From: Bacteroidales bacterium
GTDB taxonomy: Bacteria > Bacteroidota > Bacteroidia > Bacteroidales > GCA-2748055
Direction: 5' to 3'
DNA: 64,000 bases
NCBI GenBank assembly: GCA_016936975.1
Contig: JAFGWU010000065.1
Location: 48,078 to 112,077 of the forward strand
Shown here: positions 44,901-53,267 of the stretch, in pieces
How positions within the stretch are numbered: the stretch's first letter is position 1
Layout: each line of letters opens with the position of its first letter
Position numbers and translations under genes: made by a program
Notes under the pieces: model-generated
Database searches by the model: none
What the model saw: only the letters and a program-made list of their open reading frames with translations
Told to the model about the DNA's origin: nothing

Positions 44901-46061
44901 CCCTGCAGCCAGGAGTGATTTGGTGAGGTATAAAGGATCAGGAAATCCGTATTGTTCATAGGCAAGACTTTTGTTGACAATCACCTCCATTTCGGGAACC
45001 GTCTGCGCCGGCAACCTTCCATAAAACAGATCCGGTATATAATCCCCGTTACCGTCATATTCAGCATAATACAGATCGGTATAGAAATCGGCATGGGAAA
45101 CCGGTACCCGGTCGATGTCCCCGGCCAGGATGAGGTAGGAAGGCGGGGTGAATCCTTCAGGGGGATTCTGATAGAGTGCTTTTAGGAAAGATTTAATGGA
45201 TTCCCTTCCGGTTCCCACATCAGGATCCTGGGTATAGGCTTCTATCACCCTGAATCCTTTTTTCCTCTTCCATGTAATGAAAGGCTGTAGGGTTTGTCGG
45301 AACAGGGTATCCGACAGAATGACCAGGGTCATCGGCTCCTCAGCATAAATAGCCTTGGTCCCCCCAGCCTCCTGCCGGCGCACTATTCGGCTGTAAACGC
45401 CTCTGAAAGCGGGAGAATAGAGCCCGGCCGGCATTTTCCCCGGCTCCGGCAGCGGTATGGATGCCCTGACGTGGCAATAAATAATCAGACGGTTCTCTGC
45501 CGGATTATATCTCACGGGACTGAAATAAAGATTGCTGACGGGCAAACCTCTTACCTTTCCCTGGAATTCGCAATGGAGCAGGGGCCCACCGCACCATTGG
45601 TCAGAACTGTATTCGGCCTCATCCATCATAAATGCCATTCGGGCGGTGTCTGATTTAGCAGCCGAAGGCTGAGCCGGAACCATTTTCAGTCCGGGCTCTA
45701 TCTCATCCAGGTCAATCACAACTGAATCGGCCCATTGGATGCGGAAATCTGCGCCGGTGAATGGTTGGTCCAGCTCAATCAACCATGCTGCCACCAGAAC
45801 CTCCGGAGTTCCGGGGGAGCCTGTATTGCTGAATCCCGGAATTCCGAGTTTCAAAAATCTGCCCCGCTCCGTCTCAACAATTCTGTAGGATACCGGCGGC
45901 AGAACATATTCAAAAGCCAGATGATCCCGCTCCGCCGCGATGGTCCGGAACGGTTCTGCCTTCGCAGGCATCAGGACCCCCGAAGGTTTCTGCCCGTGCA
46001 TATCATTAAATGTCAGTATGCATTGAAGGATCAGGACAGTTATGAGGAGCGGAATTTTCAT
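41985..46061 (-). CDS. Secreted C25 (gingipain-like) cysteine peptidase with type IX secretion domain
   Basis: A 1358-residue protein from the ATG at 46061, chosen for its signal peptide (MKIPLLITVLILQCILTF, cut near HGQ). The C25 catalytic domain (about 230-600) carries His448 in NYSGHATTSYW and Cys481 in GNGCQSGAF, the catalytic pair. A long region of beta-sandwich repeats follows (about 640-1270). The last 75 residues begin FSIWPNPAHGGFYLQ and end in a Leu/His-rich strand, a type A T9SS sorting domain. The protein is therefore sent across the outer membrane and probably anchored at the surface. Relatives include gingipains and PorU; PorU lacks this sorting domain, which favours a protease role. 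Confidence 0.93.
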   Translation of the reverse strand: MKIPLLITVLILQCILTFNDMHGQKPSGVLMPAKAEPFRTIAAERDHLAFEYVLPPVSYRIVETERGRFLKLGIPGFSNTGSPGTPEVLVAAWLIELDQPFTGADFRIQWADSVVIDLDEIEPGLKMVPAQPSAAKSDTARMAFMMDEAEYSSDQWCGGPLLHCEFQGKVRGLPVSNLYFSPVRYNPAENRLIIYCHVRASIPLPEPGKMPAGLYSPAFRGVYSRIVRRQEAGGTKAIYAEEPMTLVILSDTLFRQTLQPFITWKRKKGFRVIEAYTQDPDVGTGRESIKSFLKALYQNPPEGFTPPSYLILAGDIDRVPVSHADFYTDLYYAEYDGNGDYIPDLFYGRLPAQTVPEMEVIVNKSLAYEQYGFPDPLYLTKSLLAAGGDNAYEWDFSNGQVNYAATYYFNSANGIEGILINAPSADSMNQFLLDKISEGVGFLNYSGHATTSYWKDPYFSTAQVDGLMNTGKYPVVIGNGCQSGAFQVGECLAEALIRTGGKGALAYIGCTYDAYWEEDYYWSVGVGAVSPEPLYENTGPGYYDKVFHLYHESRDIWAPSLGEMVFAGNMSVQESTSSRKEYYWRIYHILGDPTIIPWFGVPEQHPLSYPAVLPAGTTRLDLAGLPYDYIAVSANGSLINAAHANAYGFLSLSIPDTLERGTLSLVATGERRIPFIDSVVVGTPEEGYADLAGYRFAGESVTSDQVITNGESFGLDLTFINRGAEAVLQDTITLFTRDSSIIAVDSLVVIESLLPGDTLVIENGFRIQTLPTVADQTPFILVIRTTGEMVNRAMYIGGTIAAPSLFSAGLEMDDRKFGNGNGVADPGEMAELIWQVENRGHYRSGNLSVTDLTPVNKKVLDLAGFSETAPLQQGEKRLLHLRCIFRNDIIDTLYTVGPFQLTDGTRSTSDGLFVHPGRHIERFTCGDFSRFVYQKDAYSPWFADSLEYLSPGFAARSGNIGDNGQSRLSIGFRTARTDSISFSYKVSSETGYDYFRFYVDSLLIMQEAGVTGWKRFTAVLGPGDHFVTWSYEKDLSLHMGEDAAWIDDIVFPAEAFRDGDISLMEISSPVSGPWLSDMEKLEIIVRNTGMDTTRTLCTVFSLDHTSRAPDSLDVIIAPGESRTLILADNLDLKTFKRYRLRCSVTAEGDFFTGNNSLDEEIEHYIFPDVSLSLDELESLPGVYASLRVRLENDGNIPIDSIPYSIHIDGILKEEGMETVLLAPSESVVKSYRIIDSTECDLESGYYEYLFETLLPDSIEENNRLTGILFWQVYSSGDRNGPVAFSIWPNPAHGGFYLQTDSPLSEERWFSIIDLHGTVLKTFRLAKGEQGRFIPVQGLSGTYLLRSDGYGRTLKLQLH

Positions 46062-46251
46062 CGGCGTGGTTTCTCCGGAACAAAGTACAAAATCTAATCT
46101 GTTTGTAAAAGGGGTCACCGACTATTAAACTGCTTTGCTTTTGCAAGGTTGCACCCTGTTAGAAAAAAAAGTGGATTTTCCTGCGAGTTATCCATATTTT
46201 CAATATTTTAGGTAACTAAAGTAAACAGCGTTGCGTATCAGGACTGTTATT

Positions 46252-49200
46252 ATGTCTATCAAATCATCCATATTATTTCTGCTTGCGGTTCTTCTTTCTT
46301 TAGACAGCTTATCCCAACCTAACAGATTCGGGGTGCCCATCATCACCAATTATGAGCATTACATTACCGGGGGAAGTGAGCAAAACTGGTCCATTACCCA
46401 GGACACAAGGGGTGTCATGTACTTCGGAAACCAGGATAAAGGGGTACTGGAGTACGATGGGGTTACCTGGAGAAGCATTCCTATCACGAACAATTCCGCC
46501 GTGAGGTCCCTGGTAATCGGTGACGATAATGTGGTTTATGTAGGAGCGGTGGAGGAATTCGGTTATCTCGTTCCCGACTGTTACGGCAATATGTATTATA
46601 AATCCCTGATCAACAGAATTCCAGTCCCGGACACCGTCTATACCGGATTTTCGGATGTATGGAAGACCTATTATTCAAGGGATACGGTCTATTTCTGCTC
46701 CAGATCCTATATCTTCAAATATGCCCCGCTGGCAGACTCCATTCAAATCGTCACCCTGCCGAAGAACGCCCTTTTCTCATTCAACCTGGGAGCCGATATT
46801 TATACCTGCAGTTACGGGGAGGGAATTATGAAACTGAATTATGACCACTTTATAACGATTCCGGGAGGAGATTTCTTCAGGGAGAAGAATGTCAGCGGCA
46901 TGTGTGAAATCGACTCCTCAAAAATTCTGGTAGCCACCTTTTTCCAGGGATTGTTCACCCTGGATCGAAAAACGGGGGAGGTCGACGACCGCTTTGTCAG
47001 TGAAGGGGTAAATAATTATCTCAAGAGCGGACAGGTAGTCTACCTGCAGGATCTGAACCAGGCATTCATGATTGCCGACCTCTATAACGGGATCACCATT
47101 ATCGGCCGCAACGGTCAGGCACTGGAAATCATAACCGAGGCGGAAGGATTGCACGATCAACAGGTTCCCTATGTATATTCCAACAAGCTTCTAAAGGATT
47201 CCGCCCCCGTATGGATAGCCAACTTCCAGGGCATCTCGAAAATCGAAACCAATAATCCCTTCAGGGTCTTCACAGAAAAATCGGGTTTTGACGGATTTAT
47301 TTCGGATATTAAATATTTTAACCAACGTCTCTATATATCCACGTCAACCGGTCTGTATTATAAAAATTCCACCTCCACGTCCACAGAATTCATAAATATC
47401 CCCGATATCCAGGACCAGATTTGGAAGATGCACCATTTTGTGCCGGACAACGGGAAGGATTACCTGCTGGCCATTACGAACTCCATAGATCTCTACCTGA
47501 TTGATCACAACCATAATGTACAGCGCATGACCGATCTGGTTGTAAACAGGTCCAATACTGAATCGGAGTTCCCCTATTCCGGGTTCACCATCAGCGGGGA
47601 TCCTGCTGATCCCAATGCTCTGTTCATCGGTTCTTCAAGTGAAATTTACCGGCTGAGATATTCCGGTGGAAAATGGACGGAAACACTGGTTTTGAACAAA
47701 CTCCCCCAGGAAATCAGGTCCGTTATTGTGGATAAATATCACCTGCTCTGGGCAGGTACCATCAATGGCGGGGTAATCCGGTACGATCTCAAACGTGAGA
47801 GAGATGTTGACAATCCGGTAATATTTACCAACGGGAACGGGTTGCCGGCAAACCAGAAAAACCATGTATTCCTTGATCCGGAAAGCGATGGAGTGCTGTT
47901 CGGTACCATGGACGGATTCTATACATATGATTACACGAAGGATACAATTATCAGGGATTCTGTACTGAACAGGCTTCTTCCCGAAGGACCAAACAGCATG
48001 CTGGCATTTCATGAAGATTATGAGGATGATATATGGATATCTTTTGAGAATGAGCGGATGGGTTGGACGGAGATGGTGTTGCACAGGACACAGCAGGATT
48101 ATTCCGTGATTTATGACCGGACCTTCCAGCGTCTTCCGAATGCTTCTGCGGATGTTTTTTACAGCAATCCGGCCAACGGATTCTGGTTTGCCAAATCCAA
48201 CGAGCTTTACCACTATGATAAATCGTTTGTGCGGAACGATACCCTTCCCTTTCATACCCTCATCCGGAACGTTTACATCAACAACGACTCCCTGCTGTTT
48301 AACGGCACCTGCTTTATTGATGACGGGAAGGGCGGATTTACCATTTACCCGGTTCAGGCCGAGGATACCCAGCCATTTATCAAATACCGGTACAACAATA
48401 TTGAGTTTCGGTGGGCGGCCCCATTCTTTGAACAGGAGGACCGGATGGTTTACAGTTTCTGGCTGGAACCATTTAATGACGACTGGTCGGAATGGACATC
48501 AGCCGTTTACAAGGATTTTACAAACCTTCCCCACGGATCCTATACGATGCATGTTAAAGCCATGAACGTGTATGGCGACATCAGTCTCCCCGCGCACTAC
48601 TCTTTTACAATTTTACGGCCCTGGTACAGTTCCATTCTGGCGTTCATAGCCTATGTCATCCTTGCAGCCCTGACGGTTTACTTCATCATTAAACTCTATA
48701 CGCGTAGGCTCAAACAGGAAAATATCCGCCTCGAAGGCATCATCCAGGAACGAACCGCTGAGATCCGGAGGCAGAAAGAGGAACTCACCGATTCCATCGA
48801 ATATGCTTCCCGTATTCAACGGGCGCTGTTACCCTCCAACAAACTGCTTGTAGAGAAGGAAATCGGTCATTTCATATTGTTCCGTCCGAGGGATATCGTG
48901 AGCGGGGATTTTTACTGGATGGGACAAAAAGAAGATAAAATCTATGTAGTTGCTGCAGATTGCACAGGGCACGGGGTTCCCGGAGCTTTCATGAGCATGC
49001 TGGGGATATCATTCCTGGATGAGATTATCATTAAATCAAATATCTCGGATACCAACCTGATACTGGATGCCTTGAGAAATCATGTGATAACTTCTTTAAA
49101 ACAGACCGGCAAAAGCATGGAAGAATCAACCAGGGACGGGATGGACCTGGCCATGATTGCCTATGACCAGAAGTCGCAGAAAATTCAGTTTTCGGGCGCT

Positions 49201-49614
49201 TATAATCCGCTCTATTATGTCAGGAAACTCAACAGGGAAGAGAAAGCCCTGATCAGCCGGGGGGATGAACTGGACCTTCCCAAAGGGGCCATGAACAATG
49301 ATACGCATATTCTCTTCCAGATCAAAGGAGATCAGATGCCCATCGGGATATCCGAAAAGGTTTTTGAATTCTCGGCTACTGAATTGGAGAATGAGGGATA
49401 CTCCCTCTACCTTTTCACGGACGGGTACGTGGATCAGTTCGGAGGAACCGGCGGGAAAAAGTTCATGTCCAGGAATTTCAAACAATCGATTCTCGAAGCT
49501 CAGAAATACCCGATTGAGAAACAGGGCCCGTTAATGAATGAAATTCTTAATGACTGGATGGGGAACATCAGCCAGATCGATGATATTCTTGTCATAGGGC
49601 TGCAACTGAATTAA
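46252..49614 (+). CDS. Membrane sensor with beta-propeller, Y_Y_Y domain and SpoIIE (PP2C) phosphatase output
   Basis: A 1120-residue signalling protein from the ATG at 46252; a TTG frame extends 21 bases further. A signal peptide (about 1-22) is followed by periplasmic reg_prop beta-propeller repeats (about 30-700), a Y_Y_Y domain (about 715-790), a transmembrane helix (about 796-815), a coiled-coil linker, and a cytosolic SpoIIE-type PP2C domain (about 860-1120). The phosphatase metal-binding motifs RDIVSGDFYWM and VVAADCTGHGVPGAFMS are intact. The layout copies hybrid sensors of Bacteroidota but replaces the kinase with a protein phosphatase. It heads an operon with a second SpoIIE phosphatase and an ATPase, close to a siaC gene. 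Confidence 0.92.
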   Translation: MSIKSSILFLLAVLLSLDSLSQPNRFGVPIITNYEHYITGGSEQNWSITQDTRGVMYFGNQDKGVLEYDGVTWRSIPITNNSAVRSLVIGDDNVVYVGAVEEFGYLVPDCYGNMYYKSLINRIPVPDTVYTGFSDVWKTYYSRDTVYFCSRSYIFKYAPLADSIQIVTLPKNALFSFNLGADIYTCSYGEGIMKLNYDHFITIPGGDFFREKNVSGMCEIDSSKILVATFFQGLFTLDRKTGEVDDRFVSEGVNNYLKSGQVVYLQDLNQAFMIADLYNGITIIGRNGQALEIITEAEGLHDQQVPYVYSNKLLKDSAPVWIANFQGISKIETNNPFRVFTEKSGFDGFISDIKYFNQRLYISTSTGLYYKNSTSTSTEFINIPDIQDQIWKMHHFVPDNGKDYLLAITNSIDLYLIDHNHNVQRMTDLVVNRSNTESEFPYSGFTISGDPADPNALFIGSSSEIYRLRYSGGKWTETLVLNKLPQEIRSVIVDKYHLLWAGTINGGVIRYDLKRERDVDNPVIFTNGNGLPANQKNHVFLDPESDGVLFGTMDGFYTYDYTKDTIIRDSVLNRLLPEGPNSMLAFHEDYEDDIWISFENERMGWTEMVLHRTQQDYSVIYDRTFQRLPNASADVFYSNPANGFWFAKSNELYHYDKSFVRNDTLPFHTLIRNVYINNDSLLFNGTCFIDDGKGGFTIYPVQAEDTQPFIKYRYNNIEFRWAAPFFEQEDRMVYSFWLEPFNDDWSEWTSAVYKDFTNLPHGSYTMHVKAMNVYGDISLPAHYSFTILRPWYSSILAFIAYVILAALTVYFIIKLYTRRLKQENIRLEGIIQERTAEIRRQKEELTDSIEYASRIQRALLPSNKLLVEKEIGHFILFRPRDIVSGDFYWMGQKEDKIYVVAADCTGHGVPGAFMSMLGISFLDEIIIKSNISDTNLILDALRNHVITSLKQTGKSMEESTRDGMDLAMIAYDQKSQKIQFSGAYNPLYYVRKLNREEKALISRGDELDLPKGAMNNDTHILFQIKGDQMPIGISEKVFEFSATELENEGYSLYLFTDGYVDQFGGTGGKKFMSRNFKQSILEAQKYPIEKQGPLMNEILNDWMGNISQIDDILVIGLQLN

Positions 49615-49630
49615 AGCCATACAGAACCGG

Positions 49631-50449
49631 ATGAAACATCCAGATTACACCGAACCCGGTTTAAACCGGGAAACCCTGCTGATTCAGCGCAGGGAGCTAT
49701 TGTCAAGCATCAAGTATGCAAGCCTTATTCAGAGAGCTGTCCTTCCCGATCCCGAATATATGTCACGGGTATTGCACGACCATTTCATTCTCTATATGCC
49801 CAGGGACATCGTCAGCGGGGATTTCTATTACGTAACGAAGAAGGATAATTTTATCGTGGTGGCAGCAGGAGATTGCACGGGGCATGGAGTCCCCGGTGCA
49901 CTGATGAGCATTATGGGAATCTCCTTCCTGAATGAGATTTTGAGCAGCCGGAGTTTTCGGAAGGCAAGCGGGATTCTGAACCTTCTGAGGGAACGTGTAA
50001 TGGGTGCCCTTCATCAGACCGGAAGGAATGAAGAAAATAAGGAAGCAATTGATATGGCCCTCTGCATTTTCGATACCCGCTCCAATGATCTTCAATACGC
50101 GGGAGCAAATAACTCCCTTTACCACATCCGCAAAAAAGTTCTTACACAGATTAAGGCCGATTGTATGCCGGTAGGCGTCAATGCCATTGAAGAGGAATCC
50201 TTCAGAAACCACTCCCTCAAGCTGAAAAAAGATGACATCGTTTATATTTTCTCGGATGGCTATGCCGATCAGTTTGGTGGTCCCGAAGGAAAGAAATTCA
50301 AATACGGCCCCCTGAAAAAACTTTTGATCGACATATCGGATAAACCCATGGCCACACAGAAGGAGATTCTTGAAATGGTCATCAGGGATTGGAAGGGCAG
50401 CGAGAAGCAGGTGGATGATATCCTGGCATTCGGGATTAAATTTATTTAA
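49631..50449 (+). CDS. Stand-alone SpoIIE-family (PP2C) serine/threonine phosphatase
   Basis: A 272-residue cytosolic phosphatase. It corresponds to the C-terminal part of the preceding protein: LSSIKYASLIQRAVLPD matches the linker, and RDIVSGDFYYV and GDCTGHGVPGALMSIMGIS match the metal-binding motifs, while the SDGYADQFGGPEGKKF end matches too. The pair looks like a tandem duplication that kept only the linker and catalytic domain. Metal-binding aspartates are retained, so it should be active. It lies 16 bases after the sensor phosphatase and 9 bases before the ATPase. A SiaC-type phosphoprotein is a likely substrate. Confidence 0.93.
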   Translation: MKHPDYTEPGLNRETLLIQRRELLSSIKYASLIQRAVLPDPEYMSRVLHDHFILYMPRDIVSGDFYYVTKKDNFIVVAAGDCTGHGVPGALMSIMGISFLNEILSSRSFRKASGILNLLRERVMGALHQTGRNEENKEAIDMALCIFDTRSNDLQYAGANNSLYHIRKKVLTQIKADCMPVGVNAIEEESFRNHSLKLKKDDIVYIFSDGYADQFGGPEGKKFKYGPLKKLLIDISDKPMATQKEILEMVIRDWKGSEKQVDDILAFGIKFI

Positions 50450-50458
50450 AAGACAGCT

Positions 50459-52786
50459 ATGAAACTCATTGCATTCCGGATAAAAAACTTCAGGTCCATT
50501 GTGGATACCGGCTGGCAAACCCTTTCCCATGACAATGTGACCAGCCTCATCGGACAGAATGAATCGGGCAAAACTTCCATACTGGAAGCGCTTAAAGCAT
50601 TTCACGACAGGACCATCATTGAGGATATGCTCCGGAGCGATATGAGCCTGCCCGAAGTCTCCTGCCGATTCAGTTTTTCTTATACCGCCCTGGCATCCCG
50701 TATTGATACTGAAAAGGTCGATCCAAAAATCGTGGATGAGCTTTCAAAACTCACCGAAGTTTCCCTGGTCAGGACCTGGAATGAGGACCTTGAGAGTTTT
50801 ATCATGATGGGTGAAGAGCTGAGCATTATCTTCGATGAGGCGCATGAGACTAATAAAGTGCGGGAAGAAAAAATATGCGGGTCCCTGAAAAGTTTTACCG
50901 AATCGCTGAACGCTGCTGAAAGGGAACTTGAAAAAGTTCAGGGCAAACTAAAGGCCGAGGATGAGAAAATTGAGGGTGTTAAGCAAAAAGTGGCTGAATT
51001 AAAGCGAACACCGGGTCCATTTCTGTCCAAGGAGAAGAGGAAACAGATGAATGAAGAACTGGAGGTCGAGAACCGGTTGCTAAAGGAACTTCAGGATACC
51101 CGAAAGGAAACCGCCACCGTTCTTATTGGGAAGCAGGAAATGGTTGACCAGCTTGCAAGGAAAGCAGAGACAGTTAACAGACTTGAAGAGACGGAACGTG
51201 AAATAAACGAAAAGAAAAAGAATATCCTGGAAGGACAGGATAAGCTGAGACAGATCCATGAAATCTCCGATGTATATTCCTCGGAGAAAGAGCAGAGAGC
51301 CGCAGAGCTCAAGGAGGTTATCTACAGGAATGAAATTGCCGCACATAAAGAGCAGCTGCAGGAACTGGAGAAAAATCATGACAAACTGCTCCGTGCAATC
51401 GAAAAGATCATTGAGGGAGCCGACCCGGATACCGCAATGGACCTTGCAGAACAGGAGATATCCAACCGGGAAAAATTTATGGATTCAAGGCAACTGGCAG
51501 AGGAACTATACAGATTCACCCCGGAAATCTCCCTGTTTGAAGATTTCAGTTCACTCCTGCCAAACCGGATTGACCTCGATGATATCATAATGGGGAACAC
51601 CCAGGCTGAAGGTTATAAAGCAGCAATGAATTTCCTCATTATTACAGGTCTTGATTACTCCTTTTTCCAGCAACCCTCAAATCGTATTCTCAAACAGAAA
51701 ATCGAGAACCTGAATGTTGATCTGACCATGAATTTCCAGGACTTCTGGAGACAGAACCTGGGAAAGACCAACAAGATAAAGATCAATTTTGAACTGGCTT
51801 ATTATGATTATTCACACCCTGAGAAAAGCGGCAGACCCTACATTGAATTCTGGATAAAAGATAACCAGGAAAGGCTTTATCCGAAGCAAAGAAGCCGGGG
51901 TGTAAGGTGGTTCCTCTCTTTCTACCTTGAACTCAGGGCAACAGCTTTATCAAAAGAAGCCAGGGGAAAGGTGTTACTGATAGATGAGCCGGGAGTCAGC
52001 CTTCATGCCCGTGCACAGGAGGATGTGCTCAAGGTTTTCGAATATGTTCGGAACGATATCCAGATTATCTATTCCACCCACTCACCCCACCTGATCGATG
52101 TGAATAAACTTTACAGGATCCTTGCTGTGCAGAGAGATGTGGAGAATGATCTGAATACCGAATCCATCGTTTTCGATGTACGGTCCATGCACTCGGCGAC
52201 GGTTGATACCCTCTCTCCTATTTACGGGATGATGGGGGCCCGGCTGAACCAGCAGGAGATCATCAGGGCATACAATAATGTAATTGTAAAAGACATTGCT
52301 ACCTATTATTTTCTTAAAGCCTTCCTGAAACTGGCCGGATTAAAAAAAGAGTGCTATCTTCTGCCTGCCTCCGGTGCCGAAAGCATGCCAATGATGGTGA
52401 ATATCCTGATTGGCTGGGGCCTGGAATATATCGTAGTCAATTTTGGCAATCCCACCGAACAGGCCATCCATGAAAAATTAAGGAAGGAGCTGTTTGACAA
52501 CAGGCTTGACCTGGCCGTCCGGCAACTCCTGCTGATCGAAGAACACATGGATGCAGAAGACATGTTCTCTACCATCGATTTCAAGAAATTTATCGTCCGG
52601 ATTCGGGAAGGAATCACGGTTCGTAACTCTGAATATCTAAAGGATAATAATCTCTCCAGGGCGGTACTTGCATCAAATTTCCTCCAGGAGGTTAATTCGG
52701 GAACTGTCGCGTTCAAAAAGCTGGATGAGGAATCACAGGATAATCTCCGGCAGTTTGTCCGCCGGCTGGAAGAATTACTGAAATAA
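50459..52786 (+). CDS. SMC/OLD-like ATPase with degenerate Toprim-like region
   Basis: A 775-residue AAA/ABC-type ATPase. Walker A GQNESGKTS is at residues 32-40. A long coiled coil fills about 130-330. The second half of the ATPase has a signature-like RSRGVRWFLSFYLEL segment (about 475-490), Walker B LLIDEP with Asp509-Glu510, and the switch His in IIYSTHSPHLI (about 540). A C-terminal region (about 604-680) follows the pattern of OLD-family Toprim nucleases, but the acidic positions are lost: Lys611 and Thr615 replace Glu and Asp, and N661-F-G-N664 replaces the DxD motif. It would be an ATPase without Toprim nuclease activity. It lies 9 bases after the SpoIIE phosphatase gene. Confidence 0.85.
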   Translation: MKLIAFRIKNFRSIVDTGWQTLSHDNVTSLIGQNESGKTSILEALKAFHDRTIIEDMLRSDMSLPEVSCRFSFSYTALASRIDTEKVDPKIVDELSKLTEVSLVRTWNEDLESFIMMGEELSIIFDEAHETNKVREEKICGSLKSFTESLNAAERELEKVQGKLKAEDEKIEGVKQKVAELKRTPGPFLSKEKRKQMNEELEVENRLLKELQDTRKETATVLIGKQEMVDQLARKAETVNRLEETEREINEKKKNILEGQDKLRQIHEISDVYSSEKEQRAAELKEVIYRNEIAAHKEQLQELEKNHDKLLRAIEKIIEGADPDTAMDLAEQEISNREKFMDSRQLAEELYRFTPEISLFEDFSSLLPNRIDLDDIIMGNTQAEGYKAAMNFLIITGLDYSFFQQPSNRILKQKIENLNVDLTMNFQDFWRQNLGKTNKIKINFELAYYDYSHPEKSGRPYIEFWIKDNQERLYPKQRSRGVRWFLSFYLELRATALSKEARGKVLLIDEPGVSLHARAQEDVLKVFEYVRNDIQIIYSTHSPHLIDVNKLYRILAVQRDVENDLNTESIVFDVRSMHSATVDTLSPIYGMMGARLNQQEIIRAYNNVIVKDIATYYFLKAFLKLAGLKKECYLLPASGAESMPMMVNILIGWGLEYIVVNFGNPTEQAIHEKLRKELFDNRLDLAVRQLLLIEEHMDAEDMFSTIDFKKFIVRIREGITVRNSEYLKDNNLSRAVLASNFLQEVNSGTVAFKKLDEESQDNLRQFVRRLEELLK

Positions 52787-52803
52787 CGGATCGTGGAAAA
52801 AAT

Positions 52804-53178
52804 TTACTCCACCTCAATAAAATTTATTTTGAGGTCGAGAATGGATGCATAATACTCCCCTCTTTCGAGAATATCGTCATCTCCCTCCTCATAAATCCAG
52901 TTGATGTGCAGGTCATAACCGTCGTTATCCACATCTTTTAGCCGTTTCAGAACGCGCAGCATGTACTTGGAGGTTCCGCTATTCAGATATTCCATTTCAA
53001 TATCGATCTCTGTATACGGCGCGGGGGCTTCTGCATAACGGTCTATCCACTCCAAAATCTCATCGTAGAACAGGGATACATCCTCCGGAATGGATCTTCC
53101 CCTGAACTTAATTTTTCCGGCAGGATCCAGAAGTACATAAGGTGTTTTTTGTGTGGGCTGAAGTTCTAGCTTATCCAT
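52804..53178 (-). CDS. siaC: SiaC family (DUF1987) regulatory phosphoprotein
   Basis: A 124-residue protein from the ATG at 53178; the longer open frame to 53241 lacks a good start. The sequence follows the DUF1987/SiaC pattern: TPYVLLDPAGKIKFRGRSIPED near the N-terminus, then the phosphoacceptor strand EYLNSGTSKYMLRVLKRL. Thr69 (or Ser67/Ser70) sits where Pseudomonas SiaC is phosphorylated by SiaB and dephosphorylated by the PP2C enzyme SiaA. It converges on the phosphatase-phosphatase-ATPase operon with a gap of 17 bases. No SiaB-type kinase is present in the window. Confidence 0.85.
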   Translation of the reverse strand: MDKLELQPTQKTPYVLLDPAGKIKFRGRSIPEDVSLFYDEILEWIDRYAEAPAPYTEIDIEMEYLNSGTSKYMLRVLKRLKDVDNDGYDLHINWIYEEGDDDILERGEYYASILDLKINFIEVE

Positions 53179-53267
53179 CTGAATTAAATTCCAACCCAAT
53201 ATAGTAAAATTTATTTTTTTTAAACAGGAATTGGTCAGCAATTTATTACCGGGCTTTACCGGCCCGA

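Noticed and set aside
45294..46097. Plus-strand ORFs of about 120 codons inside the C25 peptidase gene
   Set aside because: They are opposite-strand shadows of a gene with clear catalytic motifs and a sorting domain.
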